NCBI GenBank assembly: GCA_038025085.1
Contig: CM076144.1
Location: forward strand, 15,283,501 to 15,347,500
DNA from: Tetragonia tetragonoides
Lineage: Eukaryota; Streptophyta; Magnoliopsida; Caryophyllales; Aizoaceae
DNA: 64,000 nucleotides
Direction of reading: 5' to 3'
Shown: positions 45,853 through 57,917 of the stretch, one piece after another
Layout: the number at the start of each line of letters is the position of its first letter
Numbering within the stretch: position 1 is the stretch's first letter
Program-made: the position numbers and the translations under genes
The notes under the pieces: generated by a model
What the model was told of the DNA's origin: nothing
What the model saw: only the letters and a program-made list of their open reading frames with translations
Databases searched by the model: none

Positions 45853-47187
45853 TGTATGCTGTCGTTATTTTTCTCCCCTTTTTTCCTTTTTTCCGCGTGC
45901 CTTACCTTCGCCCCTCCTTTCGAGGGGGCGGGCTTTTGCGGACAGCTTGGGAGAGCGCGTTGGGTGATCGAATTTCGTGAATCTTGTAGTGTATATGCAC
46001 CTGGAGATTTCGTACCAAGGACATGATTAAGATTGTAGGAAGTCGCCACCAAATTTTAAGGTAATTTGGAAACCTTGGAGATCAAGTCGATAGTCTAGAA
46101 AGACGTCAACTCAACTCCTATGCTTCCCAATCCCTATTGGGGAAATTGACTTCATTAATGAGTTCAGGGGCGTAGGTGCGAGCTAGGAAGGTGTTAGGCA
46201 CCCAACTCGCCCGTTTAACAACAACGGCCTTTACTAATCGATTCAATATAATTATTAATGCTACGGTTCCAAACAAGGTTCAATTTGTCAAGATTCCTAG
46301 TTTTAACTAATGGGTTTGAACAATTATTATTAATGTGACCACTTTTAACAATTTATCAAGTTACATGCTTTTATTGCTAGAAAACGATAAATATGCTAAA
46401 ACCTGCGAGTTAGAAGGGAAACAAGCAATTCATCCACCAATTCACAAACAAAGCATGATTTAATTATAAGAAGCAATAAATAACAAAAATAAAGCATTCA
46501 TTCATCCATTCATTAGGTTTAATACAAGCCCTTTTGCTCAAAACGCGTCATTCATGTACATATCACATAAACCAAATTCGTTAGTAATAACAAGCAATTT
46601 ATATAATTTATTGAAAACCCTCAGGATGGATTACCTGGATGCTCACAATGAACTTATTGGGTTGTTATGCTTGAATTCTTGCTCTTGATGAAGTATGAAG
46701 GTTTATTTTGTGGTGCTAGGGCTAATCCTAAAGAAGGAGTAGAATCAAAATTTTTGGTTTATAATATGAGAGAAAGTGTTCAGCCTTTAGAGAGAGAAAC
46801 TAACAACCTCAAGACCAACCTTTCAGAGAGAATGTCCAACTTCTGAGACTGAAACTGTCAACCTTTCAGAGAGAATGTCCAACCTCTTTAACTGAACCCT
46901 AAGGTTTGTTTATATAGAAGAGGGGAGCTGTCAGGGTTTGGCATGGGTTTGGGTTCCCTTTCGGGCTCTTAGGTTCAAAGAGGCCTATCTCTCAGTTTTG
47001 GACTTCAATTGAATTGAGTCCAACTGGTTTGGATCACCTGTACAAAAGGCTTCCACTGGTTAATTCAAATGAACTAGGATAATCATCAGAGCAATTATTC
47101 TCCCAACCCAAGTTCGAGCAAAATCCAATCCTTTCATCATCGGGTTTTTACGGGGACTTATTATAGACACAATTTTTTGTGTCTACA
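45853..47187 (-). repeat. 5' LTR of inner Ty3 element, with 261-bp deletion
   Basis: Minus strand TGTAGACACAAAAAATTG (47187) to CGACAGCATACA (45853). Matches the 3' LTR but lacks the part equivalent to 8908-9168, which holds all CGG/CCG palindromes of U3. The junction is GGCA/TGGG with a 2-bp CA overlap. The TATA region (46910-46920) is kept. Confidence 0.92.
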
Positions 47188-47192
47188 GTGCT
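47188..47192. repeat. Target-site duplication of inner Ty3 element, right
   Basis: GTGCT, matching 7811-7815. Confidence 0.95.
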
Positions 47193-48377
47193 GCTCCGCT
47201 GTGATCTTCTTCAACTTCCTCAGGTTGGTCAAGAACTGAACCATGACGTCGGTCCGACCATACTCCCTACCATCCCAATTGGTCCCAAAAAGACCAAACA
47301 TCTCCACCATAACCTTCCGGCTCACATCTCCATAAGTAACAGGAGTACCGGTGCAAGGGAGCCCGGAAATAAGACCGAACTCAAAAGGGGTGATCATGAT
47401 CTCACCCATAGGAAAATGAAAAGTACTGGTAGTATCCCAGTACCGCTCCGCAAGACCCCTAACCAACAAGCGGTCGGAGCGCTCAGCAGAAGCCATAGAC
47501 GCTAAAAAGTGACCGAAGCCACGACGCTCCACAATAGCATCAACTGGAGGAGTCACGTACCTACTGGCTTTCAGAATACCCGAAAGACTACCATAACCCC
47601 GCATGGCCGTGTCGACATCCTAAAACAACACACAAAAAAAAAATAAAAAAAAAATTGCAAAGACAATTAGCTAGGTGATCCTAGTAACAACTACCAGTAT
47701 CCGGTTTAGTCCTAAATTTTTATAACTCGTAAAATTTAGTCAGTTTAGCTAAACCAATATGACAAGAGTAAATTTTTAAGGGAGCAAATTTCACACAATT
47801 TTATTCTCCACAAATATACTCGAAAAACCATTTACCACCACAACAAAAATAAACTTCATTCAAGTTTATTTTCACATAAATATATAATTGCAACGAGAAT
47901 AAATTTCACACAAATTTATTTTCCACAAATTAAAGATGAATTTCACACAAATTCATTCTTCACATGCATATATGATACAAGGATCCTACGGGAATTCGCA
48001 AATTAACCAGAAAAATAATTTCACGCAAATTGGTTTTTCCACATTTAGCTACACTACAGTTCTCGACCTAGAAATTCTATGTTCGCCTACACATGATTTT
48101 CTAAGTGTAAAAGAGCAACAAAAAAAAAATGACATACCCGACATTTGGTACCAACGGTAACTAAATGCTCCTTCTTCCTGAATACAAGATCGCTGGGCTC
48201 CCAACGATCGGTAGGATGAAAATCACTGCGAGTGAACTCGTCCTGGACTAACCGGCTCTCACCCACCCGGTGATGGGGTATACCGGAAACGAAAATCCGA
48301 GTGAAAACATTCGGGGCCTCATGAACCACAAGCTCTTGTTCCTTCCTTTTCCTACCTCCTCTAAGCTTCGGAGCCAT
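47188..48377 (-). pseudogene. aORF2 (outer copy), exons 1-2a: PMD protein, 5' part
   Basis: Exon 1 is 48377-48138 (80 codons, MAPKLRGGRKRKEQ...), the donor is GTATGTC, and exon 2 starts at 47619 after TTTTAG. Exon 2a (47619-47188) carries the PMD core TSTFHFPMGEIMITPFEFGLISGLP. The inner element splits exon 2 here and the remainder continues at 7810. Exon 2a plus 2b, counting the TSD once, is 663 bp, the same length as the inner exon 2. This part has no stop. Confidence 0.85.
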
Positions 48378-48800
48378 GATGAAGAACAAAAATGAAAGTT
48401 TTTGAAATTTGAGTAAAAACTCACAAAACTCACAAATTCACACAATTTTGAGTTTTGACACTAAAAAACACAAGAACAACCAACAAAATCAAGTTCTACT
48501 AAGAATTTGAGCAAGAAAACCTCAAGATTTGGAGCTAGAGGCTTTGATTGAGGATGAAAGCTTGAGCAAAAATGGAGGAGAGAGAAAGAGAGAGCTCGAA
48601 ATGGGAAGATGAGCCATTTCGGCCATCCCTTCTCCTTTTATGGCAAAACCGCACAAATGACCTAGTGGCCGGTCAAACCGCCACGTGGACGGTCAGACCG
48701 CAAGCCAAGTGGCAAAGCCGCTCCAGCCAGCGGCCAGATCGCTCCACGTAGCGGTTTGACCGCTTAATGTGGCAGTTTGACCGCCTGGCTCGCTTTTCTC
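48378..48800 (-). promoter_or_regulatory. Putative promoter of outer aORF2
   Basis: GCGG/CCGC palindromes at about 48665-48785, then a GA-rich stretch on plus (about 48575-48598; CT on the coding strand) and an A/T-rich leader. Same arrangement as 10591-11032. Confidence 0.45.
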
Positions 48801-49019
48801 TTCTCTGAAGCATTTTTGGGCCATTGGTTCAAAATCAGTAGGCTCCATATGAGGTCCATAGCAGTTATATGCGCGCCAAAGACTGTTATACAAAAAAAAA
48901 AAGGACTACTTTAAACCCACAGGTTTGCACATTTATACTTGGCCAAATGGCATGGGCTCAAACCCGACCTAAGGTCTGAGCAACACTTTACTACCCTTTA
49001 CTACTTACATTATTTCTAA

Positions 49020-49530
49020 CGAAATACTTTTTATTGTGTAACCTACAGCATAGGTTCCCCTTCGACTGAAAATCGAAGGACGTTTATTGTTTGACCTACA
49101 CCATAGGATCACCTTTCGACTAAAAATCGAAAGATTTCTTATCTCTTACATTATTTCTAACGAAATACTTTTTATTGTGTAACCTACAGCATAGGGTTCC
49201 CCTTCGACTGAAAATCAAAGGACATTTATTGTTTGACCTACAGCATAGGGTCACCTTTTGACTGAAAATCGAAAGATTTCTTATCTCTTATATTATTTCT
49301 AACGAAATATTTTTATTGTTTGACCTACATCATAGGGTCACCTTTCGACCAAGGATCGAAAGATTTTTACCTCTTATCTTATGACAAAATATTTTTATTG
49401 TGTAACCTACAGCATAAGGTCCCATTCGACTGAAAATCGGAGGACGTTTATTGTGTAACCTACAGCATAGGGTCCCCTTCGACTGAAAATCGAAGGACGT
49501 TTATTGTCTGACCTATAGCATAGGGTCAAA
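49020..49530. repeat. Hairpin-forming tandem repeat array (outer)
   Basis: Outer counterpart of 9540-10390 in the opposite direction, with fewer units. Contains CCTTCGACTGAAAATCGAAGG-type and CTTTCGACTAAAAATCGAAAG-type inverted repeats and ACCTACAGCATAGGG. Confidence 0.9.
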
Positions 49531-49657
49531 CTCTCGGTCAAATAAACCGGGGAATTAATGATTGTTTATCTTTAACTGATTGTCACCTCACTCAGTTTTC
49601 TTGTTTTATTGCAGGTATTGGCACAGGAATACTTTGACCTTTGCTCTATTCGAGCTC

Positions 49658-49675
49658 GGCCAAAGTAGGGGCTTC
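49658..49675 (+). other. Polypurine tract of outer Ty3 element
   Basis: GGCCAAAGTAGGGGCTTC directly before the 3' LTR. Confidence 0.6.
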
Positions 49676-51271
49676 TGTAGACACCAAAAATTGTGTCTAT
49701 AATAAGTCCCCGTAAAAACCCGATGATGAAAGGATTGGATTTTGCTCGAACTTAGAATAATTGCTCTGATGATTAGCTCAGTTCATTTGAATAAACCAGT
49801 GGAAGCCTTTTGTATAGGTGATCCAAACCAATTGGACTCAATTCAATTGGAGTCCAAAACTGAGAGATAGGCCTCTTTGAACCTAAGGGCCCGAAAGAGA
49901 ACCCAAACCCATGAGTCAACCCTTGGTCAAACAAGGGAACTCAGTCAATCCCGCGTGGACCCCCTCGGAAAAGCCTCCCCCGCACAGAAATCATGCCAGG
50001 CGCTTATGCAGGCACACCGCTCCAGGTCCAAGCGGCCACGTTTGGGCTCAAGCGGTGGCCGCTAGGACAAGCGGTTTGACCACTTGCCTTGCGGCTAAGC
50101 CGCTTGCCAAGCAGTTTGACCGCCTGGCCTGCCGGCTAGACCGCTTGTCCTAGCGGCTTGGCCGCCTGGACCCTTTCTCGCGGACGGCAAATTTCGAGGC
50201 CCATTCGATTTCCGTGCCAAACCCTGGCAGCTCCCCTCTTCTATATAAACAAACCTTAGGGTTCAGTTGAAGAGGTTGGCTTTTAGGTTGGACATTCTCT
50301 CTAATAGGTAGGGAATTTTAGAGTTGGTTGGCAATTTCTCTCTCTAAAGGCTGAACATTTTCTCTCATATTATAAACCCTAAATTCTGATTCTACTCCTT
50401 CTTTAGGATTAGCCCTAGCACCACAAAATAAAACTTCATACTTCATCAAGAGCATGAATTCAAGCAAATTAACCCAATAAGTTCATTGTGAGCATCCAGG
50501 TAATCCATCCTGAGGGTTTTCAATATTTTTTATTTGCTTGTTATTACTGACGGATTTGGTTTATGTGATATGTACATGCATGGCGCGTTTCGAGCAAAAG
50601 GGCTTGTATTAAGCCTAAGTTTATGGATGAATGATGATTTTTAATATTGTTATTTATTGCTTTGCTATGGATGGATTATGCTTGTTTCTGTGGATCGATG
50701 AGTAATTTACGCATTTATTCCTTTAAATTGCAGGTTTTAGTATATTTATCGTTTTAGCAATAAAAGCATGTAACTTGATAAATTGTTAAAAGTGGTCACA
50801 TTAATAATGATTGTTCAAACCCATTAGTTAAAACTAGGAATTTGGACAAATTGAACCTTGTTTGGAACCGTAGCATTAATAATTATATTGAATCGATTAG
50901 TAAAGACCGTTGTTGTTCAACGGGCGAGTTGGGTGCCTAACACCTTCCTAGCTCGTACCTAAGCCCCCAAACTCATTAATGAAGTCAATTTCCCCAATTG
51001 GGATTGGGGTGCATAGGAGTTGAGTTGACGTCTTTCTAGACTATCGACTTGATCTCCAAGGTTTCCAAATTACCCTAAAATTTGGTGGCGACTTCCGACA
51101 ATCTTAATCATGTTCTTGGTACGAAATCTCTACGTGCATATACACTAAAAGATTCACGAAATTCGATCACCCAATGCACTCTCTCAGGCTGTCCGGAAAA
51201 CCCGACCCTCCGAAAGGAGGGATGAAGGTAAGGCACATGGAAAAGAGGGGAGAAAAATACGGCAGCCTACA
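49676..51271 (+). repeat. 3' LTR of outer Ty3 element
   Basis: TGTAGACACCAAAAATTG to CGGCAGCCTACA, 1596 bp. U3 has ATGCCAGGCGCTTAT (49993-50007), the palindrome cluster (about 50013-50172) and CTATATAAAC (50241-50250). The following base starts the copia LTR. Likely TSD CTATG (51272-51276), which needs the left end to confirm. Confidence 0.93.
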
Positions 51272-51500
51272 CTATGGGTCCACATACCTTTCTCTATCTC
51301 TCTTTTATCTGATCCATTCAACGCATATGTGTGTGACCCATTAGGCCCAAACGCATTTAGTAGTTGACCCGATTCATATTGGTCCATTTATCGTAAGCGG
51401 TCTCTAGCTAAACATTACAATCTACTAAACTGATGAGTCGACTATCTCTGTAATTAAATCCCGAATTTCGCACCTTGACTGACAGGACATAAATCCTTCA
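51272..51500 (-). repeat. Copia 3' LTR, 5' part only
   Basis: Minus strand starts TGAAGGATTTATGTCCTG (51500), preceded by GGACAAGTGGGAAAT, a polypurine tract. Matches 57684-57917 closely, then stops at the outer Ty3 LTR. Confidence 0.88.
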
Positions 51501-52436
51501 ATTTCCCACTTGTCCTTAAGACAAGTGTGCAAATCCATTCCCTTGTCACTTAATGTCTGGATGTGAACGTAAGGTAAGAAGTCTAGTCATCCTTACAATG
51601 TTCATATCTTTTCTTGATCCCGAATTGGATTGTTAAGACAAATGATTATCCAATAATCCATTTGAGCATGGTCATGCATTTCACAATCCCAATTCTACAA
51701 GAGGCCCATAAGATAATGATCCCCGTAGAGGGGACAATTCCCGTCTTATGCATTCATGAATTTCAACATGATTTTCAATAATCCAGATGTATCCGTTATT
51801 GCCTCCTGTTACGCATACGTTGGGAGTAATCACAAATCACCAATCCTCATGTCATTATTCATAACCACTCAGGTTTGAGAAATGGTTCAAGATAGTTTTA
51901 TGAGAGTCTAATATGACTACTTTGTTCTTAAAGAACTCTCATGGTGGGTCTGTCCGATCATGAATTCCCAATTCATATCTATGCAAATGATCCTTGACAT
52001 CCCATGTCTCTAGTCCATGAAACAGGCACTGAGATCAACTTGCAATCTAATCATCGTTAGTATTTAGAATCTAATTCTAATACCTAGATTAGGGACAAAC
52101 AACCACAAAATCCAGTTCACATAATAGGGTTTCATTATCCAAGACATCGTCTTGATAACCTATTTGGATATTTGTGTTATATTATTTTGGATTAATATTC
52201 AAAATCATACAGAAAATTGAATAGGACCAGAACTCATTGTGACAAATCAGAACCATGTTTTAATCATGAACACCATTTCATAATCTAAAACAATGAAGCT
52301 AATCATCTCCGAATCGCTTAATGCCTATCGAAGTTGTGTGACTCTCATGCTTGACCTGGTCAAGCGGCTTAGTCAACGGATCAACGACATTCTCATCTGT
52401 ATGAACCTTGTGTATGCTAATATCACCATCCTTGAC

Positions 52437-52960
52437 CTATTGTCTAATAATGTGATATTTGCGATGTACACATTTAGACTTTTGGTGTGACCTTTGCTCC
52501 TTCGCTTGGGCAATGACTCCATTATTATCACAATAAAGAGCCAACGATTCAGTCGTCGTAGGCACAACGCCAAGCTCAGCCATGAACTTGTGAATCAAAA
52601 CAGCCTCCTTCCCAGCTTCCAAAGCTGCGATGTATTCTGTTTCCGGTGTAGAATCTGCCACAGTGCTTTGCTTAACACTCTTTGAGGTCACCGCTCCTCC
52701 CATGAGACAGAAGACAAATCCTGATTGGGATTGAGAACCATCTCTATCGATCTGGAAGGACGCATAAGTGTAACTTTTTACAATCAACTTTTCGAAAACA
52801 TTTTCCAAGCAAAGTCTTTACAGACTCCAGCATTTGAATGTTATTTCCAATGATCAGTATGTCATCAACATACAGAACCAAGAATACAATTTTGCTCCCA
52901 CTGAACTTCATATAGATTGAAATGTATCTATTTGTCGAAGTCCTGGCTCTATTAGACCTT
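52437..52960 (-). pseudogene. Copia RNase H and RT remnant
   Basis: RNase H (52808-52437) has ETEYIAALEAGKEAVLI, LYCDNNGVIAQAKE and SHQKSKCVHRKYH. Just upstream (about 52960-52815) a short RT piece contains LVLYVDDILIIGNN, the YVDD catalytic loop. Most of RT on both sides of this loop is missing, so the gene has at least two internal deletions. Confidence 0.82.
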
Positions 52961-53021
52961 CGAAGGGTGGGTTCTGCTTCAACCTCTGGAGTTTCCTCTA
53001 GAGTTGAATCTGGAGTTGTTT

Positions 53022-53990
53022 CTAAAACATATTGGATGGATTATAAATCCCTATCCATCTCCATTTGTTGCTCATCTTGAGTTTCTTCGAGATGAATTTT
53101 ACTCTCACTTGTCTCTTTGGAAAGGAACAACTTCTTAAAAAGACACCATTCCGAGCAACAAATACCTTGTTCTCAGATCGATTGTAGAAATAATAACCCT
53201 TCGTTTTTGGATAACCCAAAAGGAAAACTTTGTCTAATTTACGTGCAAGATTATTGCTAAGTAACTTCTTTACATAAGCTTCACGTACCCAAACCTTGAG
53301 AAAAGACAGCTTGGAAACCATTCCCGTCCACAATTCATGTGGTGTCTTCTCAACGACTTTCAACGGAGTCTTGTTCAGCGTGAAAGCTTCCGTCTCGAGA
53401 CCATATCCCCATAAGAAAATTGGAAGATTGGCGTGACACATCATTGATCTAACCATATCCAATAAGGTTTGATTCCTCCGTTCAGGTACACCGTTCCATT
53501 GTGGTGTTCCAGGTGAAGTTAGTTGTGTAAATACTCCACAACCCTTTAATGTTCATTGAACTCTAGGCTCATATATTCGCCTCCTCGATCCGATCGAAGA
53601 GCATTTAATCCTCTTCCCTAGCTGATTTTCTACTTCATTCTGAAACTCTTTGAACTTCTTAAAAGATTCATATTTATGCTTCATTAAGTAAATATAGCCA
53701 TATCTACTCAAACCACCAGTGTAAATATAATGAAGTAACTAAACCCACCTCTTGCAGTCGAACTCATTGGTCCACACACATTTGAGTGCATGAGACCCAA
53801 TAGCTCATTGGCTATCTCTCCTTTCCTAGAAAGGGTGACTTTGTCATTTTGCCAAGTAAAGATGATTCACAAGTATCATATGACTTCAAGTCAAATGAGT
53901 CCAAAATCCCTTCTTTAAGAAGTTTCTGAATGTGTTTCACATTTATATGGCCTAATCGACAATGTCATAGATATTTGGGGTTAGAATCAT
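53022..53990 (-). pseudogene. Copia pre-integrase and integrase
   Basis: From about 53990: WHCRLGHINVKHIQKLL (HHCC pre-integrase finger), later SNVCGP, TFTDD, and SPGTPQWNG.PERRN with the catalytic Glu, then HELWTGMVSKLSFLKVWVRE and FLLGYPKTKGYYFYN. Several frameshifts between 53990 and 53460; the last part (53462-53022) is open. Confidence 0.8.
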
Positions 53991-54056
53991 TGGTTCTAAC
54001 CTTTTTGTTATTGATGGTGAGTATGTGTTTGTCAAAATTTTAGCAAATAAAGCCCA

Positions 54057-54506
54057 TTATGCAAAACAGGCGCTAAAATAAAATACATCATCTATTGAAA
54101 AAGTATAAGAACCATTCTTAATACGAAAATCAAAACCTTTCATATCTAGTACAGAAGGAGAAATGATGTTTATGTTTATACTAGGAACATAAAAACAATT
54201 TTTAAGTTCTAGTTCCACGCCCGAAGGCAATGGCAAAACATAAATTCCAACAGCCAAAGCAGCCACCCAGACTCCATTTGTGACTCGTAGGTTCACCTCA
54301 TCTCTAGCCACCTTCCTTAGTCTCTGCACATTATAACAAATGTGAGTACCACAACCGGTATCCAATACACAATCAGAAGTAGATGTAGCTAGATTGATTT
54401 CAATAACGAAATACCTGAAGTACTGGTTACCGTTACATTCTTCTGGTCTTCCTTCAGGTTTGGGCAATCCCTCTTCCAATGCCCAGTCTTTTGGCAATAG
54501 AAGCAC
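54057..54506 (-). pseudogene. Copia protease region
   Basis: VLDTGCGTHICYNVQRL is the copia aspartic protease active site (usually D-S/T-G-A-T-x-H), followed by FYVPSININIISPSVLD. It overlaps the gag end in another frame, indicating a frameshift between gag and protease near 54430-54500. Confidence 0.8.
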
Positions 54507-55245
54507 TGATTATCCATAGCTGGGGGAGGCTTCTTGGCGGCTGGTTGTTGCTTAGGCTTAGGCTTGGCCACGCCACCCTTACCTTTCAACTGGTTTCCCT
54601 TTGAAGCAGCTCCTTTCTTTCCCTTCCCGATATAAAGCACTTCCTTTTCAGGCTCTTCCCTCACATCAGACTTTGCAGTCTTGAGCATACCGAGTAGCTC
54701 ATCGAGGGTCTTATCCAACCCCTGCATATTGTAGTGCATCCAAAATTGGTTGTACCCTTTATGCAGCGAGTGTAGGACAGTATCTATAGCCAACTTTTGA
54801 GGATAGGCATACCCCAGGCGTTCCATCCTCTCGAAGTTAGCGATCATCCCCATAACATGAGGACTGACTGGCTTACCTCGTTCAAGCTTGGCTTCTAGAA
54901 TAGCCTTGTTAGTTGCATGCATTTCAATCCTCTCTTGCTCTTTAAACATAGTTTTAAGCCTTCTATTCTTGTTGAAAGCATTGTAGCTCTCGAATTGCTT
55001 TTGCAATGCAGGGCTCATGCTTGCCAACATGATGCATGCAGCTTCCTCCGAGTGATCGGAATGCCGTTGGCGGGCAGCTCTTTGAGCAACCCCCATTTAT
55101 TTTCGGGAAGTTCGAGAATAGGCATCTCCAAGACGTATTCCTTCTTATCATGCCTGAGAACTATTCTCAGGTTGCGATGCCAGTCTAGGTAATTGTTTGG
55201 TCCAACCAAACGATCCCTTTCTATTATCGACTTTAGGTTAAAAGT
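54389..55245 (-). pseudogene. Copia gag
   Basis: Starts near 55245 (LKSIIERDRLVGPNNYLDW; the first codons are shifted). The UBN2-type capsid continues in a second frame (55096-54389: LASMSPALQKQFESY, IANFERMERLGYAYP, LHSLHKGYNQFWMHYNM). It ends in the zinc knuckle CFYCQKTGHWKRDC after a Lys/Pro-rich stretch. A frameshift near 55040-55090 separates the halves. Confidence 0.82.
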
Positions 55246-57275
55246 TTAGTTGTTTCCATTGACCATTACTACAACACAGAAATAATATGCAAAAATTTAG
55301 TACATTTATCAATAAATAACTTAATCAATTTCCAAAATAGACAAGTTATTTAATGTTTTATCCATCCTCTTAAGGTGTCCCTATGAATAAAATAATTCCA
55401 AGATCCTCATTTTACCCTAATGTGACCAAGTTTTGGCTTGTCAACCACACTAGTCAAAATAGGTAAGCAATCCTTGCCAATTATGTCCAACATAACTCTC
55501 GGTTGATAGGCATATCTAATATAGCTATCCCTTGCCCCGATATGTAAGGACTCCTTACTCATATCTTTGAGGGAACCAAAATAGTCTTGTAAATCTCTTT
55601 TTAGACTTACCCGCATTAACTCAAGATTAAAATAATGTCACGCTTTGGCGAGGCCCATTATGAATGATCGAAAGTGTAATGGGTGAACCTTATTTGGGAA
55701 GGCATAAACTCAATATTTCCTTGAGACGAGATTTAATAAATTGCTTTAATATATGTGAACTAATAGTTATATTAAAACAATATAATAAATCAGGCATGCG
55801 ATAATTAAAGCAATAAATCTAATTTAAGCAATAATTAAAGCAATTAATAAATGATCCTAGTATGGCCCCTAAAAAATATAAAGATTTGATCTTCAAAATC
55901 TCCCACTTGAATCGCGATCTCCTTCAAGACTCCGTTCTTCAAGCTTTACATTTGTAACTGTAATTTAAACTTAAAGTTAATGCAATAAAATAAGTTACAT
56001 GAACACCACGGTATTACATGCCGTATTTAGGTTACAAAAATACAAACGGTGCGCAGACCGTATTTTAGGCCATACTAGATCATACATTCATTCACCCATA
56101 AAATGGGTGACCCATAAAACATAAAAAGTCTAAATAAGCCATATAATAAACAAGTGGATGAATTATCTAATAACTGAAATAAAATAAATTATATGCTAAT
56201 AAATCAAAGACATATATATGTAAAAGATTTAATGATTCCAAATTATTAAACTTTCAGATTATCTCAATTTTAATCAATTAGTATTATGAACATAAGTACC
56301 ATTCTAAACGATTTGCAATGCCCACGTACTAGCCCACTACTCAACTTTGTACACGCGCCCAGCCGTGTACCATGATGTGGTTTAGGTGTCAAGCCCAGCT
56401 TACACACTACTATCGATAATTGCATAGCCCATTTACAATGGCTCTTTGCTCATGGGCCCAACCCTAACAATAACAATTACTCTTATTGTATCAACAACAT
56501 CAAAGAGCTAGCAGTTACATGGGTTGAATCCTTGGCAGTCAAAACAACTAACATATCTGATACATCAGTCATGAATTGAAGTTCCAAACTTTCTAATAGG
56601 ACAAGCTAATTGAAAAAGAATAATCTAGTATTTGTACTAGGGCTCTCTGATCATATTGATCCAATCAACAGATCGAATTACAAAACATGCTCAGTACAAA
56701 AACAATTTCATGATCCAATCATAAAAGTAGACTTTCTGCAATAGCAAATTAGTATTACTAAAACAAGTATGCTTAACTACTATATAAAATTTGCAAGATG
56801 CAGCAAGAAACTCCTTAAGCCAAACTAATAAATATAAGACACTATGATCCAATCATTTGGTCCAGGACAAAGAAAATCATGATCAAATAAAACAATACAT
56901 AACATGCAATATGATATGATCTGATCATGCCAAACTAATCTAAGCTTGTAAAAGGACGAAACTTTAGGCCGCAAAACTTACTAAAATTCATACAGTAATT
57001 TGGCACGGTTGTCGAAGACATCACAAGTAGACAAATAAAATATTTCTCCACTAAACAAACATCTCAATTACTTCGCATCAACAAGATAATCACGGCAAGA
57101 TCTAATCAAACCAATAATACTAACATGATCGAATAATTTAGCAGAAAATACCGCAACAAACAAATTGTTACGAGCAACACTATATTGGCGATCAACAAAA
57201 GGAAACCGTTCCAAACCGCCAATTTATTCGTGCACCAAAAAATTAATGTTAGTGATCTAATTACCCAATTAATTA
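55246..57275. other. Copia leader, about 2 kb, non-coding
   Basis: AT-rich DNA between PBS and gag with no recognised gene. Unusually long for a copia leader, so it may contain unrecognised insertions; no TSD or terminal repeats were found in it by eye. Confidence 0.5.
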
Positions 57276-57288
57276 GGCTCTGACACGA
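57276..57288 (-). other. Copia primer-binding site
   Basis: Minus strand TCGTGTCAGAGCC differs at two positions from the standard initiator-Met-tRNA site TGGTATCAGAGCC. It lies 4 bases after the 5' LTR end. Confidence 0.75.
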
Positions 57289-57292
57289 CTAT

Positions 57293-57917
57293 TGGATCTA
57301 GTTGCAATGATCTAATCATATAAGCGGAAAACAACTAGAACAGGAAATTTAATGGGTCATTAAACACACATAAATATACCTCTTGATGCGTGCCTCGTTG
57401 ATCAAATTGCGTTCAATGAATCTAAAGAGATATGATCCCCAAGTGTTGCTCCTCTAGCGTAGTCCACGCTGCGTTTGAACTTCGGATCCCGTGAGCGTTT
57501 GTTAGCTAGAACGAGGGCAAGGAACTATTCCTTGGCCTTTGGTAAAACACACGTTAGTTTTGAAAAGAGAGGAGAGGCATGATTTTTGTCAGTCTTTTTA
57601 AATTTAACTGACTAAACTCACTTATAAGCTAAACCCTAGTTTTCTAGTCCAACTAGGAAACCCTAGTAATAGCCTTGTGGGCTTCCCACTATGGGTCCAC
57701 ATACCTTTCTCTATCTCTCTTTTATTTGATCTATTCAACGCATATGTGTGTGACCCGTTAGGCCCAAACGCATTTAGTAGTTGGCCTGATTCATATCGGT
57801 CCATTTATCGTAAGCGGTCTCTAACTAAACATTATGATCTACTTAACCGATGAGTCGGCTATCTTTGTAATTAAATCCCGAATTTTTGACCTTGACTGAC
57901 AGGACATAAATCCTTCA
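57293..57917 (-). repeat. Copia 5' LTR
   Basis: Minus strand starts TGAAGGATTTATGTCCTG (57917) and ends near GATCCA (57293), about 625 bp. Includes AAACTAGGGTTTAGCTTATA (around 57620-57640). Confidence 0.82.

Larger units (their letters stand above)
7816..47187 (-). mobile_element. Inner full-length Tat-type Ty3 element (nested)
   Basis: Minus-strand element bounded by LTRs of 1335 bp (5', 45853-47187) and 1597 bp (3', 7816-9412) with TSD GTGCT. Each LTR begins TGTAGACACC and ends TACA. It contains PBS, leader, gag-pol, two antisense genes on the plus strand, a hairpin array and a polypurine tract. Two CACTA elements interrupt it; without them it is about 18.3 kb. It is a sibling of the element it landed in. 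Gag-pol is inactivated by many stops. Confidence 0.93.
1..51271 (+). mobile_element. Outer Tat-type Ty3 LTR retrotransposon, 5' part beyond window
   Basis: Plus-strand element. The window opens inside its reverse transcriptase. Pol runs to 3163, followed by two antisense genes, a hairpin-repeat array (49020-49530), a polypurine tract and the 3' LTR (49676-51271). A complete sibling element (7816-47187) lies inside its second antisense gene. Dual RNase H domains after RT and antisense ORFs after integrase are known features of the plant Tat lineage (Retand, Grande, Ogre relatives). Its right flank at 51272 is the copia LTR found again near 57683, so the element landed in that copia LTR. The left LTR and left TSD cannot be seen. 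Confidence 0.85.
51272..57917 (-). mobile_element. Degenerate Ty1/copia retrotransposon, split by outer Ty3 element
   Basis: Minus-strand element. 5' LTR 57293-57917, initiator-tRNA-type PBS 57276-57288, long leader, gag, protease, integrase, RT remnant and RNase H, then the 3' LTR from 51500 downwards, cut at 51272. Order gag-PR-INT-RT-RH defines copia. Many stops, frameshifts and an RT deletion make it inactive. The rest of its 3' LTR should lie beyond the left edge. Confidence 0.88.

Noticed and set aside
55246..57275. Possible extra insertion in the long copia leader
   Set aside because: No terminal repeats, TSD or domains seen by eye, so only noted as an unusually long leader.
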